Source: Mucilaginibacter sp. MD40
GTDB taxonomy: Bacteria; Bacteroidota; Bacteroidia; Sphingobacteriales; Sphingobacteriaceae
Length of the DNA: 64,000 nucleotides
Assembly (NCBI RefSeq): GCF_002288635.1
Contig: NZ_NRSW01000001.1
Span: forward strand, 57,086-121,085
Direction of reading: 5' to 3'
In this document: positions 46,736-55,257 of the stretch, piece by piece
How positions within the stretch are numbered: position 1 is the stretch's first letter
How the letters are laid out: each line of letters starts with the position of its first letter
Translations under genes and position numbers: made by a program
The notes under the pieces: model-generated
What the model saw: the letters and a program-made list of their open reading frames with translations, nothing else
What the model was told of the DNA's origin: nothing
Databases searched by the model: none

Positions 46736-47812
46736 CTATTGATTAATTACGGTTACAGGACTCTGATCAGAAAGTTTCTGGTACCCGGACGTAATGATGC
46801 GTTCATCGCCTTTGAGTCCTTCTGTAATCGCTATACCGTTGCTGTAAAGCTTACCCGTAGCTACTTTACGGCGTTGCGCTTTGTTGCCGGCACCCAACAG
46901 ATAAATAAACTGGTTCCCTTTCTCATCCACCTGAACCGCCTGCACGGGTACGGTTACAGTACTGCTATCCGTGCCACGTGCAGCTATACCGGGCGTTCCA
47001 AAGGTCACTTTGGTTAGCATGCCCGGTTTTAACATACTGTTGGCATTAGTAAGTTTGATCTTTACATTGTAGTTGGCCGAACCATTAACCGCCATAACGC
47101 CAACTTCGGATATTTTCCCCTCGAACACCTGCCCCGCAATAGCATCAATGGTTACCTTGGCAGCCGTACCCACCGGAAAATGGTTAACCTCGCTTTCCGG
47201 AACAGCTACCAGCACCTGCATGGTTCTGGTGTCCAATAACTGGGCTACAGGTTGCCCGGGGTTAGCCACCCCGCCTGCTTCCACCATTTTCCCACCGATA
47301 TAACCAGATGCCGGCGCATATAGGTGCGTATGCGCAATATTTTGATAAGTGGCCTTAGCCGCAGATGTAGCCTGCTCATAGTTTGATCGTGCTTCAAGCA
47401 TCTTTATCTCGGCAATACTACCCTTACGGTATACCTCTTCCAATCTTCGATAGTTCTCCCCGGCCAGCTTAGCCTGGGCCAGCTGCGCGTTGTACTGGTT
47501 ACGATAGGTAGTTTCATCCACCTGAGCAATCAACTGCCCTTTATTGACATGGTCGCCTGCTTTTACCGGAAACGATGTAATGGTGCCGGATACCTGGAAA
47601 CTAAGATCGATCGTCTTGTCGGCTTGCAGCGTACCGTCATAATTAACTTGCCGTAACCCACCGGCGCCTGATCTATCAAGGTTAGTAACTGATACCGCGA
47701 TAGTGTCCGGACCACTCTTTGTGTTTTTTTGATGACTACAGCTACTTACCCCCAGCGCTGCAAGGATAAAACCCATATTAATCATCGTATTACGATTGAT
47801 AAGCCAATTCAT
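46736..47812 (-). CDS. RND efflux periplasmic adaptor (membrane fusion) lipoprotein
   Basis: 359 residues from the ATG at 47812. The N-terminus reads as a lipoprotein signal (INMGFILAALGVSSC, Cys25). The adaptor architecture is complete: barrel-sandwich lipoyl halves (TSFPVKAGDHVNKGQLIAQV and LYAPASGYIGG), alpha-hairpin with YRRLEEVYRKGSIAEIKM, beta-barrel and membrane-proximal domains. The ATG at 47914 lies upstream of the predicted promoter (47896-47903) and is rejected. Confidence 0.92.
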   Translation of the reverse strand: MNWLINRNTMINMGFILAALGVSSCSHQKNTKSGPDTIAVSVTNLDRSGAGGLRQVNYDGTLQADKTIDLSFQVSGTITSFPVKAGDHVNKGQLIAQVDETTYRNQYNAQLAQAKLAGENYRRLEEVYRKGSIAEIKMLEARSNYEQATSAAKATYQNIAHTHLYAPASGYIGGKMVEAGGVANPGQPVAQLLDTRTMQVLVAVPESEVNHFPVGTAAKVTIDAIAGQVFEGKISEVGVMAVNGSANYNVKIKLTNANSMLKPGMLTKVTFGTPGIAARGTDSSTVTVPVQAVQVDEKGNQFIYLLGAGNKAQRRKVATGKLYSNGIAITEGLKGDERIITSGYQKLSDQSPVTVINQ

Positions 47813-47883
47813 AGAGTCATTTATTGATTTTTTGTATACATAAAAATTACGCCTTTTGATATTTTTCGCTGCAAACATATGAA

Positions 47884-47903
47884 TATTTTTGAAAACAAAA
47901 ATA
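47884..47903. promoter_or_regulatory. Inverted -7 elements / candidate operator in the efflux-TetR intergenic region
   Basis: TATTTTTG (47884-47891) and CAAAAATA (47896-47903) are perfect 8-bp inverted arms with a 4-nt centre; each is an exact TAnnTTTG match on its own strand. The right arm serves the efflux operon (minus strand, about 75-nt leader). A dimeric TetR bound here would block both directions. Confidence 0.55.
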
Positions 47904-47934
47904 CAAAATAACAATAAATGTCTTTTTGTTTAAT

Positions 47935-47942
47935 TAGTTTTG
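47935..47942 (+). promoter_or_regulatory. -7 promoter element of the divergent TetR gene
   Basis: TAGTTTTG, an exact TAnnTTTG match 53 nt before the ATG at 47996. Confidence 0.45.
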
Positions 47943-47995
47943 TGCTGTCGATTTTTTTATCATTTTTGTAATAGCTGTTAAGACGAGTGATCATT

Positions 47996-48610
47996 ATGGA
48001 GAAAGAAATTATAAAGGAGGAGCGCGAGGTGGTAATTGATGGTGTGAAGGAAGAAATTATTGAGGGGGCGATAAGCGCTTTTAAAAAATATGGTTACACC
48101 AAGGTAACCATGCAGGATATTTCAAAAGAAGCGGGCAAAGTGCGCAGTACCGTTTATAAATACTTTGATAACAAGGCAGAGGTGTTGAACGCCATGTGTG
48201 CAAAAACCATGGCATCCATACTCAATGATTGCGCTGAAGTGATCAGTAAACGACGCTCGCTTTCAGCCAACATTGAACAATATTTTCGCCGAAAGCTGGA
48301 AAAAATCAGAGCGCTGGTAGTTAATTATGAATTACTGGTAAATGATTTAAAAGCAGACCCAAGTTTGATCATCATACAAACAAGATGTATGATGAATGAA
48401 GAATTGTTGCTCATAGGAAACATTATATCCTGGGCAATTGAAAATGAGGATATTAAACCACTAAATGATGAGGATCGCGCTTTCTTAGCTGAAACGCTGC
48501 AAACAGCTTTTAGAAGCTTTGAAATGGATGTTATACTCTTTGGGCGTTTTCCTAATTATGAAGAAAAGCTTTCATGGCTGGCACAAATGCTGCAGAAAGG
48601 GCTTTCTTAA
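47996..48610 (+). CDS. TetR/AcrR-family transcriptional regulator (divergent from efflux operon)
   Basis: 204 residues from the ATG at 47996; a GTG at 47987 would add three residues. The helix-turn-helix is textbook: EGAISAFKKYGYTKVTMQDI then AGKVRSTVYKYFDNKAEVL. The head-to-head arrangement with the adaptor gene and the palindromic promoter region point to repression of the RND operon. The ligand is unknown. Confidence 0.9.
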   Translation: MEKEIIKEEREVVIDGVKEEIIEGAISAFKKYGYTKVTMQDISKEAGKVRSTVYKYFDNKAEVLNAMCAKTMASILNDCAEVISKRRSLSANIEQYFRRKLEKIRALVVNYELLVNDLKADPSLIIIQTRCMMNEELLLIGNIISWAIENEDIKPLNDEDRAFLAETLQTAFRSFEMDVILFGRFPNYEEKLSWLAQMLQKGLS

Positions 48611-48679
48611 GAGTGCCTTATAACAGATTTAATCATTTATACCGGCTGTAAAGGCTATTGTGGTTATTACTGACGGGTT

Positions 48680-49066
48680 TTAACCCGCTTTATGTAACAG
48701 TGCCAGGTTATTTTTGGCTGTTTCGTCACCAAGGTCGGCTGCTTCTTTCCAGTATTTTTCTGCATCAGCTAATTTTTGTTGTTGTGCGCAACAAACACCA
48801 AGATTAACCAATGTGTTGATATAACTTTCTTTTCCAAGATTATCCTTGTGCTGCAATACTGCCAGGAAATGCTTTTCAGCCTCGGCATATTTTTCACTGT
48901 CCATCAGGCGTTTGCCCTCATCAAAATCATACTGGCCGGATTGTACCTGGTCTTTTATAGCAGAAATATCTGTACTGTTGCTTTTATTAAAAAGTATATT
49001 ATAAAACACCCACCCTACAATTACAAGCGCTATTATACTTACTATGGCTATTAAATTCTTGTTCAT
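48680..49066 (-). CDS. Small membrane-anchored TPR/Sel1-like protein, last gene of the T6SS payload operon
   Basis: 128 residues. An N-terminal transmembrane helix (MNKNLIAIVSIIALVIVGWV) is followed by two to three TPR/Sel1-like helical repeats (DEGKRLMDSEKYAEAEKHF, YINTLVNLGVCCAQQQKLAD, ADLGDETAKNNLALLHKAG). The start at 49066 is fixed by an ATGA overlap with the preceding gene's TGA. TPR/Sel1-type proteins next to T6SS effectors can be immunity or accessory factors; its exact role is unknown. Confidence 0.7.
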   Translation of the reverse strand: MNKNLIAIVSIIALVIVGWVFYNILFNKSNSTDISAIKDQVQSGQYDFDEGKRLMDSEKYAEAEKHFLAVLQHKDNLGKESYINTLVNLGVCCAQQQKLADAEKYWKEAADLGDETAKNNLALLHKAG

Positions 49067-49659
49067 AATATTAATGTTATAAAGAATAGTACAAATGCAA
49101 ACATTATAGGTTTGGATAGATTCGACTGGTTGTAAACCCAATTAACTTCATCAGTTACGTCAACCCCTTTTTTCGTCCGCTTATAAATATCTCTTAACAG
49201 CGCAAATACAATAAAAATAGCTACATGCAATACTATAAGGCTATGTAATACATAGTTAAAAACATCTATCACCAAACGCAAGCCAGACGCTTTTTCTCTG
49301 CCTGCCGTAGCGGCGAAATGTATAATTTTACCGCTTGCATTTGGCGGCAGAGCATAAAAAGTTACGGTTTTAACCCTATTGATATCTCCCATTGGAAGCA
49401 TAAACTTCGAGAGGGTTAAGCCTGTATAAACCCTTGATATAGGCGAGCTGTTTTTCGTTATCCCCGGAGTATTTCCCAAAGATATTTTAGTAATATAAAA
49501 CTCTTTAACTAAACCTATGGGGCCAGCGTGACCCATCTGGGCCCCTTCAATTGTAACCGGCTTTATTTCTGCTATAATATCAACTACTCTATATATAATA
49601 AATAGCCAATAAAATAACCATATAACCAGAAATGAGCTAACAAGGGTTACAAACTTCAT
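49063..49659 (-). CDS. Three-helix membrane protein, candidate T6SS immunity protein
   Basis: 198 residues: one N-terminal helix (about 5-28), a soluble, probably periplasmic, domain (about 30-125) and two C-terminal helices (about 130-152 and 180-198). I recognise no family. The start overlaps the stop of the PAAR-like gene by ATGA, and its own stop overlaps the next start the same way, so the three are translationally coupled. Position right after a PAAR-like gene with a long variable C-terminus fits an immunity protein acting in the membrane or periplasm; this is inference. Confidence 0.6.
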   Translation of the reverse strand: MKFVTLVSSFLVIWLFYWLFIIYRVVDIIAEIKPVTIEGAQMGHAGPIGLVKEFYITKISLGNTPGITKNSSPISRVYTGLTLSKFMLPMGDINRVKTVTFYALPPNASGKIIHFAATAGREKASGLRLVIDVFNYVLHSLIVLHVAIFIVFALLRDIYKRTKKGVDVTDEVNWVYNQSNLSKPIMFAFVLFFITLIL

Positions 49660-51008
49660 ATTTCGTCTTCAACAACCTTTATAGATTTCTTAGCTGCTGC
49701 TTCTGCAGTTTGCAGCGCGTTAACGTAATTTTTAATATCGTCTTTTAATATCATATTTGTCACACCTTTATAAGCATCCTGGGCCACGTCCATTACTAAA
49801 CCACCACCCTCAACACCTCCTGGCTTAAATTTGGGTTTTGTTGCGAAATAATCTTTGCTCCAGCCTTTGATAGTGTTACCTGCAACGCCTGCGTTTTCGC
49901 CGGCCGACATAGGCCTATACTCGCGCCCGGTTTCCTGCCGATAGTTTTCCTCATGCATGTATGTGCCGGATTGATCTGAATATATATCATTACCCGGCAG
50001 GTTATTTACTGTTGGGTTTCTTTCAGGTATAGCTCCCGGTGTTGCATTTGATACCCGATCTGTATGATACTCTTCTAAACCACCGGTATTACTATTAGCA
50101 ATTGTTCTTGATTCATAATCAATAGTTTCATAATTACCTACACGATTGCCAACATGATCATGGCCGGCTTTTGTAGATTCACCAAACCTTTTAGAATCAT
50201 CATATGGATCTATCGGAGAACTTTCTTCGGCCTTTGGAACCGAGTTGCGTATATTATCAATATTGGTATCATAACCTTCAACATATTCGCCTACCGGGGT
50301 TTGAGCATAAAGCCATTTTTTTGCTTCATCCTTAGTCCTGTCTAAAGCAAAGTTAGTACCCAGGCCAATACCGAGACTTCCCAAATAACTTGCCGTAGCC
50401 CGGTACCTAAAGGCACTCATTAAACCACGTACTGTAGTCACAGCGGTACCCGCGCCCTCGGCGGCAGGGCCAGCCAGGTACGAAGCTGCAATAACAAATG
50501 CCAGTTTAAAGGCAAACTCTTTCCTCTTCATGTCAACGGCAGCCTGTGCCGCTTCTTTGGAGTATTGTATCAATACCTTTCCGCCCAGTATACATGGAAC
50601 AATTGATTTGGCTATTAAAGCTTCTTTCTTTTCAAACTTAACGCGTGGGTGAACCGGCGCCCAATCATTAGGCATAGTTAACAAAGCACATGTTGGTGGC
50701 ACAGTTGCCAGCATAGCTCCAACAGCTGCACCGCCGGCAGCAGCTGCAGCCATAGCAGCACCTGCACCAATAGTAACAGCCGCGGGTGCTGCAACTATTA
50801 CAATTGCACAAATAAGCGCTGCCGCTATAGCAGCAGCGATGATCATTTTTGCACAAATAAAATTTGCACTCGTCCTGTCTTTTATCGTAGCAGCCAGTTT
50901 GCCATGTGCTATAAAGATCGTTTGCTGGCTGTTAACTTTTATCTGTTGTATCTTCAGCCCTTCCGTACAAACCAGATAGGCCTGATCCGGAACATATAAG
51001 TCTTTCAT
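49656..51008 (-). CDS. PAAR-like (DUF4280-type) T6SS spike-tip protein with hydrophobic insert and C-terminal extension
   Basis: 450 residues. The N-terminus (about 1-52, YVPDQAYLVCTEGLK with Cys14) and residues 105-150 (PTCALLTMPNDWAPVHP, then SIVPCILGGKVLIQYS with Cys107 and Cys139) resemble the split halves of DUF4280 PAAR-like proteins, which cap VgrG. Between them is an Ala/Gly-rich hydrophobic stretch (about 53-103) able to cross a membrane. Residues about 160-225 are again partly hydrophobic, and 240-450 is a polar, probably variable domain without recognised catalytic motif. The design suggests an evolved PAAR effector. Confidence 0.65.
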   Translation of the reverse strand: MKDLYVPDQAYLVCTEGLKIQQIKVNSQQTIFIAHGKLAATIKDRTSANFICAKMIIAAAIAAALICAIVIVAAPAAVTIGAGAAMAAAAAGGAAVGAMLATVPPTCALLTMPNDWAPVHPRVKFEKKEALIAKSIVPCILGGKVLIQYSKEAAQAAVDMKRKEFAFKLAFVIAASYLAGPAAEGAGTAVTTVRGLMSAFRYRATASYLGSLGIGLGTNFALDRTKDEAKKWLYAQTPVGEYVEGYDTNIDNIRNSVPKAEESSPIDPYDDSKRFGESTKAGHDHVGNRVGNYETIDYESRTIANSNTGGLEEYHTDRVSNATPGAIPERNPTVNNLPGNDIYSDQSGTYMHEENYRQETGREYRPMSAGENAGVAGNTIKGWSKDYFATKPKFKPGGVEGGGLVMDVAQDAYKGVTNMILKDDIKNYVNALQTAEAAAKKSIKVVEDEI

Positions 51009-51009
51009 T

Positions 51010-51912
51010 TTAAACCTTTCTAATTAAATAACTGCCCTCAAAAAACAGATCGGGGTGGGCTTTTTCGGTTATTTTAAAGAAACAAGATCTTGCCTGCCCG
51101 GTCTGCACATCGTAAGTACCGCGCCCTGTAAGCGATATGTTATAATTAAAGTTGTCGCCATTTAAGGCCTCCTTATAAACAGCATTGTAAATACTTTCCA
51201 GGTCTTTTTTATTAAAAGCGGATATATCTGAATTAAAATTTAATTCTATATCTGCCGTGTGTATGTTCTCCACTTTGTTAGTTATGGTGTATGGGATGAT
51301 CTTATCCTGAAAAAGCTGTGAAGTGAACCGGCCACTGGCTATGGTTTTTGTTTCGCCTTTTACTTTGTGTCCATAAACAGGCATAAAGAACAGGTTGTAA
51401 ACAATGGCCGACTGGAGCATTGTTACAGGGTTGTTAAACTGCTGGTCGGCATTGGGAATAATCATTTTCACTTCTTCGGGGCTTAACACCGGTATCAATT
51501 GCTCCCGTACTTCCTGCCAACGTTTAAACACCTGCTGGCGATTAAGCACCTCCTTTAAATTGCCCGCGAGGTCTAATTTCAGCACCATCTCAACAAGCGG
51601 AACATTGAATAGCTTACTAAAATCAATCATGCCGTTTAGCAATTGGTTCGAGTTGATCACATCGTGTCGTGTAACTTCAACCATTACTATATAGCCGTCG
51701 GTAACAACCTCAATATCGGTCACTGTCCAAACAGATTCACTTTTAATGCCGAGCACTTTATTGCCTAAGGCAATAAGCTCAGAATCATAATCTATCTGAA
51801 AGCTGGAGCCCTTTGATGACTTAAGCGTGAAATCAACCTCATTGGTATTTTCTAAAGGCTTAGAGGCTACCTCTTCAACATTCTTATTATCAAAAAACTT
51901 AAAATTGCTCAT
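51010..51912 (-). CDS. Unknown T6SS-linked protein between vgrG and PAAR-like gene, candidate adaptor
   Basis: 300 residues, soluble, no signal peptide. I recognise no domain. It is mixed alpha/beta with conserved-looking aromatic segments (YNLFFMPVYGHKVKGET, FFKITEKAHPDLFFEGSYLI). It starts 3 bp after the vgrG stop and ends 1 bp before the PAAR-like start. In other T6SS types this slot holds effector-loading adaptors (DUF4123, DUF1795, DUF2169), but the sequence matches none of them by eye. Confidence 0.6.
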   Translation of the reverse strand: MSNFKFFDNKNVEEVASKPLENTNEVDFTLKSSKGSSFQIDYDSELIALGNKVLGIKSESVWTVTDIEVVTDGYIVMVEVTRHDVINSNQLLNGMIDFSKLFNVPLVEMVLKLDLAGNLKEVLNRQQVFKRWQEVREQLIPVLSPEEVKMIIPNADQQFNNPVTMLQSAIVYNLFFMPVYGHKVKGETKTIASGRFTSQLFQDKIIPYTITNKVENIHTADIELNFNSDISAFNKKDLESIYNAVYKEALNGDNFNYNISLTGRGTYDVQTGQARSCFFKITEKAHPDLFFEGSYLIRKV

Positions 51913-51915
51913 GGT

Positions 51916-53709
51916 TTAGTTGATGTTTACAGGCTTACCTTCAAGTTTTTGTTCTTGTTTAGCGGTTGATTTAATAGTGCCACCATTTACAGTAACCGAA
52001 GTGGTACCGGTTATAGTAATTTCAAGCCCTGTAAGTTCAATTTTTCCGTCTTTATACAGCTTGATCGAGCTTTGGCCGGTAGTGATAGTAACGGTTTCCT
52101 TAGCCACAACATCAACAGCACCCTTTTGGCTGCTAATAATTAAACTATTATCCGCAGCCGCGCCTTGTGCAGGTGCTGCGGATTGCAGGGTAACAGTATT
52201 TGCCGCTGAGCCTGTTAATGAGCCCGACGGCTCATCAACATGTATCATGTTTGATAAAGAGGTTGCCAGGGAGAGGGCATGCGCGGCATCGTCAAATTTG
52301 AGATGGCTACCCCGGCGGGATGTCATCCCTTTGATATTACTGTTGCTAAAACCGCCACTATCAACGTTATTACTGTGGTATACGCTGCCCATGATGATCG
52401 GGCGGGCGATATTTCCCTCTTCAAAAGCAACAATAACCTGATCACCCACTTCAGGCACAACCAAAAAACCCCGGTTTTTTCCGGTGTCACCATGCCCTGC
52501 ATTAGGGCTCATTACGCGCAGCCATTCAGTTGGGTCATTAGCGGTACACTGCCATTTGAACTGTACTTTAATACGGCCCTGCTTTTTGGGGTCGTTATTA
52601 TCAAGCACTATAGCGAGTTGCATATCAGGCATTGGCTTTTCAGCATGGCGTACCGGCAACTTTTCGCTATCAGCAGACACTCCCTCGAAAGTATTCTGAT
52701 AGTGCCCTACACCATCTAACTGATGATAAACCGCTGTTACCAGAAATTTACCAAAGTCCTGCACCTCAAAACCGGTTGCAGCACGCATGCTGGTACTTAT
52801 ATTTACAATTGAGCCCAGCTTAACCTGCGGGTTATCGCCATTGCCCATAATGTTCAGCAACTCTGATACTATTGCTTTGTGCTCATCATTCACAAACGTA
52901 TCTATCTCCTTTTGGTTACTTACCCGCACATCTATCGGCCCGTTATATTGCTTGCTGTACACCTGGTTTGAAGCAGCTATCACATGAGACAGATCTGGGT
53001 TGCTGCCGCTGGCTTCCGCGGGTTTGGAGCTAAGCAATTTATCTTCCAGGGAGTGATAGGCAAATTTTTGATATTTCAAGGGCGCGATCTGCAAACCATA
53101 TTGAAGGCTGTGCAAGTCGCGGCCATAAATTAACGGCACCTCGTCAAGCTTGGAAGGCTTCCCAAAATTGAGCTTAACCCCGTCATAATAAAACCACTCA
53201 TGGTACTCTGCCGAGAGTCGATTGATAAAATCAAAATCACTCTCGCGGTACTGAATAATATAATCAATTGGCGAGGTATAAGTGGGGTTAATGTTCAGGT
53301 TCAGATCATTCTTAGGCGCATCATCAGTTGCCTGCTGAATAATGGTTTTAAGGTCCTTATTTAAATACGACCCCAGATCAGGCCCACGATCTATTAAAAT
53401 TGTAGGACTATAACCGCTGATAACAATATCACCCTGAAAACCGTGGCTCTGCGCTATTTCAACACGGGTAATTTTACCGATGAACTGATGCTCGGTATCC
53501 TCGCCCCTGCCAAATTGAACGGTTAAGTTCTTGCCAATAAAATCTTTAGATTTTTCGAGCGTCACCTTGTTGGAACTCTCCACCTGGTCATGGTTAAAGC
53601 GCAACTGAAACGATTGATGCTCATTAAACCGTTGCTCCAGGTTAAATGATGAGAAGTGCGTTATAGGCGTCCCCTCAATATTTATATCTACTTTGATCTT
53701 TGTTTCCAT
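51916..53709 (-). CDS. vgrG: T6SS spike protein VgrG (TssI)
   Basis: 597 residues of the Bacteroidota VgrG type. The gp27-like base (about 1-370) includes QYRESDFDFINRLSAEYHEWFYYDG; the gp5 OB-fold follows (MQLAIVLDNNDPKKQGRIKV, WLRVMSPNAGHGDTGKNRG, VPEVGDQVIVAFEEGNIARP); the C-terminal part is a beta-prism with repeated threonine/valine strands (about 520-597). No extra effector domain is fused, so toxins must be carried by the PAAR-like protein, Hcp or separate cargo. Gaps to neighbours are 15 bp and 3 bp. Confidence 0.95.
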   Translation of the reverse strand: METKIKVDINIEGTPITHFSSFNLEQRFNEHQSFQLRFNHDQVESSNKVTLEKSKDFIGKNLTVQFGRGEDTEHQFIGKITRVEIAQSHGFQGDIVISGYSPTILIDRGPDLGSYLNKDLKTIIQQATDDAPKNDLNLNINPTYTSPIDYIIQYRESDFDFINRLSAEYHEWFYYDGVKLNFGKPSKLDEVPLIYGRDLHSLQYGLQIAPLKYQKFAYHSLEDKLLSSKPAEASGSNPDLSHVIAASNQVYSKQYNGPIDVRVSNQKEIDTFVNDEHKAIVSELLNIMGNGDNPQVKLGSIVNISTSMRAATGFEVQDFGKFLVTAVYHQLDGVGHYQNTFEGVSADSEKLPVRHAEKPMPDMQLAIVLDNNDPKKQGRIKVQFKWQCTANDPTEWLRVMSPNAGHGDTGKNRGFLVVPEVGDQVIVAFEEGNIARPIIMGSVYHSNNVDSGGFSNSNIKGMTSRRGSHLKFDDAAHALSLATSLSNMIHVDEPSGSLTGSAANTVTLQSAAPAQGAAADNSLIISSQKGAVDVVAKETVTITTGQSSIKLYKDGKIELTGLEITITGTTSVTVNGGTIKSTAKQEQKLEGKPVNIN

Positions 53710-53724
53710 AATGTATGCTTAGGT

Positions 53725-54330
53725 TTAGTCTTTTAAAGGCCAGGGCCGGTAATAGCTCATAACTTTGTACTGCCCCTTTATCCTCCCAAACACAAATCCA
53801 AACGAGGTTTCCTGGCCATTATCCTGTGTATATTGCTGTTGCAGCTCGTATAAGGTACTGCCCTTATCCGTTGCTAACATTAACTTTTTATAATAGTCTT
53901 CCGTAGTGGTTTTATCTATTTCTGACAGATCGTCTTCTTTACTTTCCGGTATGAGCTTAGTGGCGTCCTTAGTAAAAATATCATCATAGAACTTATCAAA
54001 CTCGGCCGCGCCGATTAAGCCGGATCTGTAATCGATACGGGTATTTTTTAACTCATCGTTTGACCACTGCGGATTTGTTTGTAAAGGAAAATTGAACAAG
54101 GAGCGCAGTTGTTGCTTGTTATGAGTTTTCACATCATTTTTAAACTTATTGAAAAATGCCCTGAATAACTGCTCGTCATTTAACGCTGGTTGCTTTTTTT
54201 CACTTGCAAGGCTGTCGGACGCTTTTTTCTGAACGGCAGTATTTGCCCCCGCGGTTTGGCTTTCACAGCCGTACGCACAGTGCAGTAGCAACACTGCAGC
54301 AATCAGTCGTATGTATTTAAACGTATTCAT
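53725..54330 (-). CDS. Lipoprotein, candidate immunity to the adjacent muramidase
   Basis: 201 residues. Residues 1-22 are a lipoprotein-type signal ending CAYGC (Cys22), so the mature protein is likely tethered in the periplasm. The rest is charged and helical (RAFFNKFKNDVKTHNKQQLR) with a C-terminal sheet (FGFVFGRIKGQYKVMSYYRP). No family recognised. It starts 3 bp after the muramidase stop. Periplasmic lipoprotein inhibitors are a common form of immunity to cell-wall-degrading effectors, which motivates the proposal. Confidence 0.6.
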   Translation of the reverse strand: MNTFKYIRLIAAVLLLHCAYGCESQTAGANTAVQKKASDSLASEKKQPALNDEQLFRAFFNKFKNDVKTHNKQQLRSLFNFPLQTNPQWSNDELKNTRIDYRSGLIGAAEFDKFYDDIFTKDATKLIPESKEDDLSEIDKTTTEDYYKKLMLATDKGSTLYELQQQYTQDNGQETSFGFVFGRIKGQYKVMSYYRPWPLKD

Positions 54331-54333
54331 TGC

Positions 54334-55236
54334 TTAATTTCTCGGTATGCTGATCAACGCACGGTCTTCCATGCGTTTTAATATCACAGCCGATCCCATT
54401 TGTGATGAAACCGCCTCTGCGTCAAACACCCCATCTTTAACATACTTGCCTTTTATGTAATGGTTTGAAAAGCTCCATAAATAGGGCGATTTTACGCCCT
54501 TTCGGTTATACCCAAACCCATTGTAACCCTCCAGCTTAAGTAAGATGAATGGCAGGCTCCAGTTAGTCACCTGGTCATATTTCATGAGTTTTATAGCATC
54601 AACAGCACTTTCTTCAAAAGTAAATGGTGGTGGATGCCCTACTTTAGGGCGATGGGCCGGTACGTGTACGGTATAACCTGTTAAAGGGTCACCATTATGT
54701 AAATGCTTTTTGAAGCTGAAACTGCATTCCATATAATGGACACAAGCCAGGAAATACCAGGGTACCGAAGAACTATTGAAGAACCCTGTGGCAAACAGAT
54801 CGCGGTTTAGCCCAAACATACTATCAGTAGTTTGTGTAAACTTCCCTTGCAGCATATTGAACTGCCCTCCGTTGTTGAAGTTGAACGACGGAGCAGTAAG
54901 GGTAGCGTTGTTAATTATCGAACTGTCTGCTGACAGTAAGCGATCGGCAGCGCTGAATTTTTTATAGAAAGGGTTAGGTTGCTGAAATAACGGTGGGCTG
55001 CCAAAAAGCAATGTATTTGACCCTCCACCACGTACTAAATTTGAAATTTGCTCATAACGGTTTCGGTTAGGAACTATCTTATCATCAATAACTTTATCAA
55101 CCTCCGCAATCTTCTCCTTCTTTATTACGCATTTGTTAAAGAGATCAATATATTCCATGGCCGTTGGCGTAACGGAAATTTTTTTCTTCTTAGTAGTCTT
55201 CGCTCCCGGCTTTATTATTCTTTTCTTTTTCTGCAT
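54334..55236 (-). CDS. COG5526-type lysozyme-family muramidase, candidate T6SS effector
   Basis: 300 residues, no signal peptide, Lys-rich N-terminus. Residues about 155-290 carry the lysozyme-family pattern: VPWYFLACVHYMECSF with the presumed catalytic Glu170, HLHNGDPLTGYTVHVPAHRP, FTFEESAVDAIKLM, LEGYNGFGY, SPYLWSFSNHYIKGKYVKDG. Residues about 25-68 match the family's N-terminal helix, but about 70-155 looks like an insertion rich in Ser, Asn, Phe and Gln. A cell-wall enzyme without an export signal inside a T6SS operon is best explained as secreted cargo. Confidence 0.75.
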   Translation of the reverse strand: MQKKKRIIKPGAKTTKKKKISVTPTAMEYIDLFNKCVIKKEKIAEVDKVIDDKIVPNRNRYEQISNLVRGGGSNTLLFGSPPLFQQPNPFYKKFSAADRLLSADSSIINNATLTAPSFNFNNGGQFNMLQGKFTQTTDSMFGLNRDLFATGFFNSSSVPWYFLACVHYMECSFSFKKHLHNGDPLTGYTVHVPAHRPKVGHPPPFTFEESAVDAIKLMKYDQVTNWSLPFILLKLEGYNGFGYNRKGVKSPYLWSFSNHYIKGKYVKDGVFDAEAVSSQMGSAVILKRMEDRALISIPRN

Positions 55237-55257
55237 AAAAAATAAAGAACTAATTGG

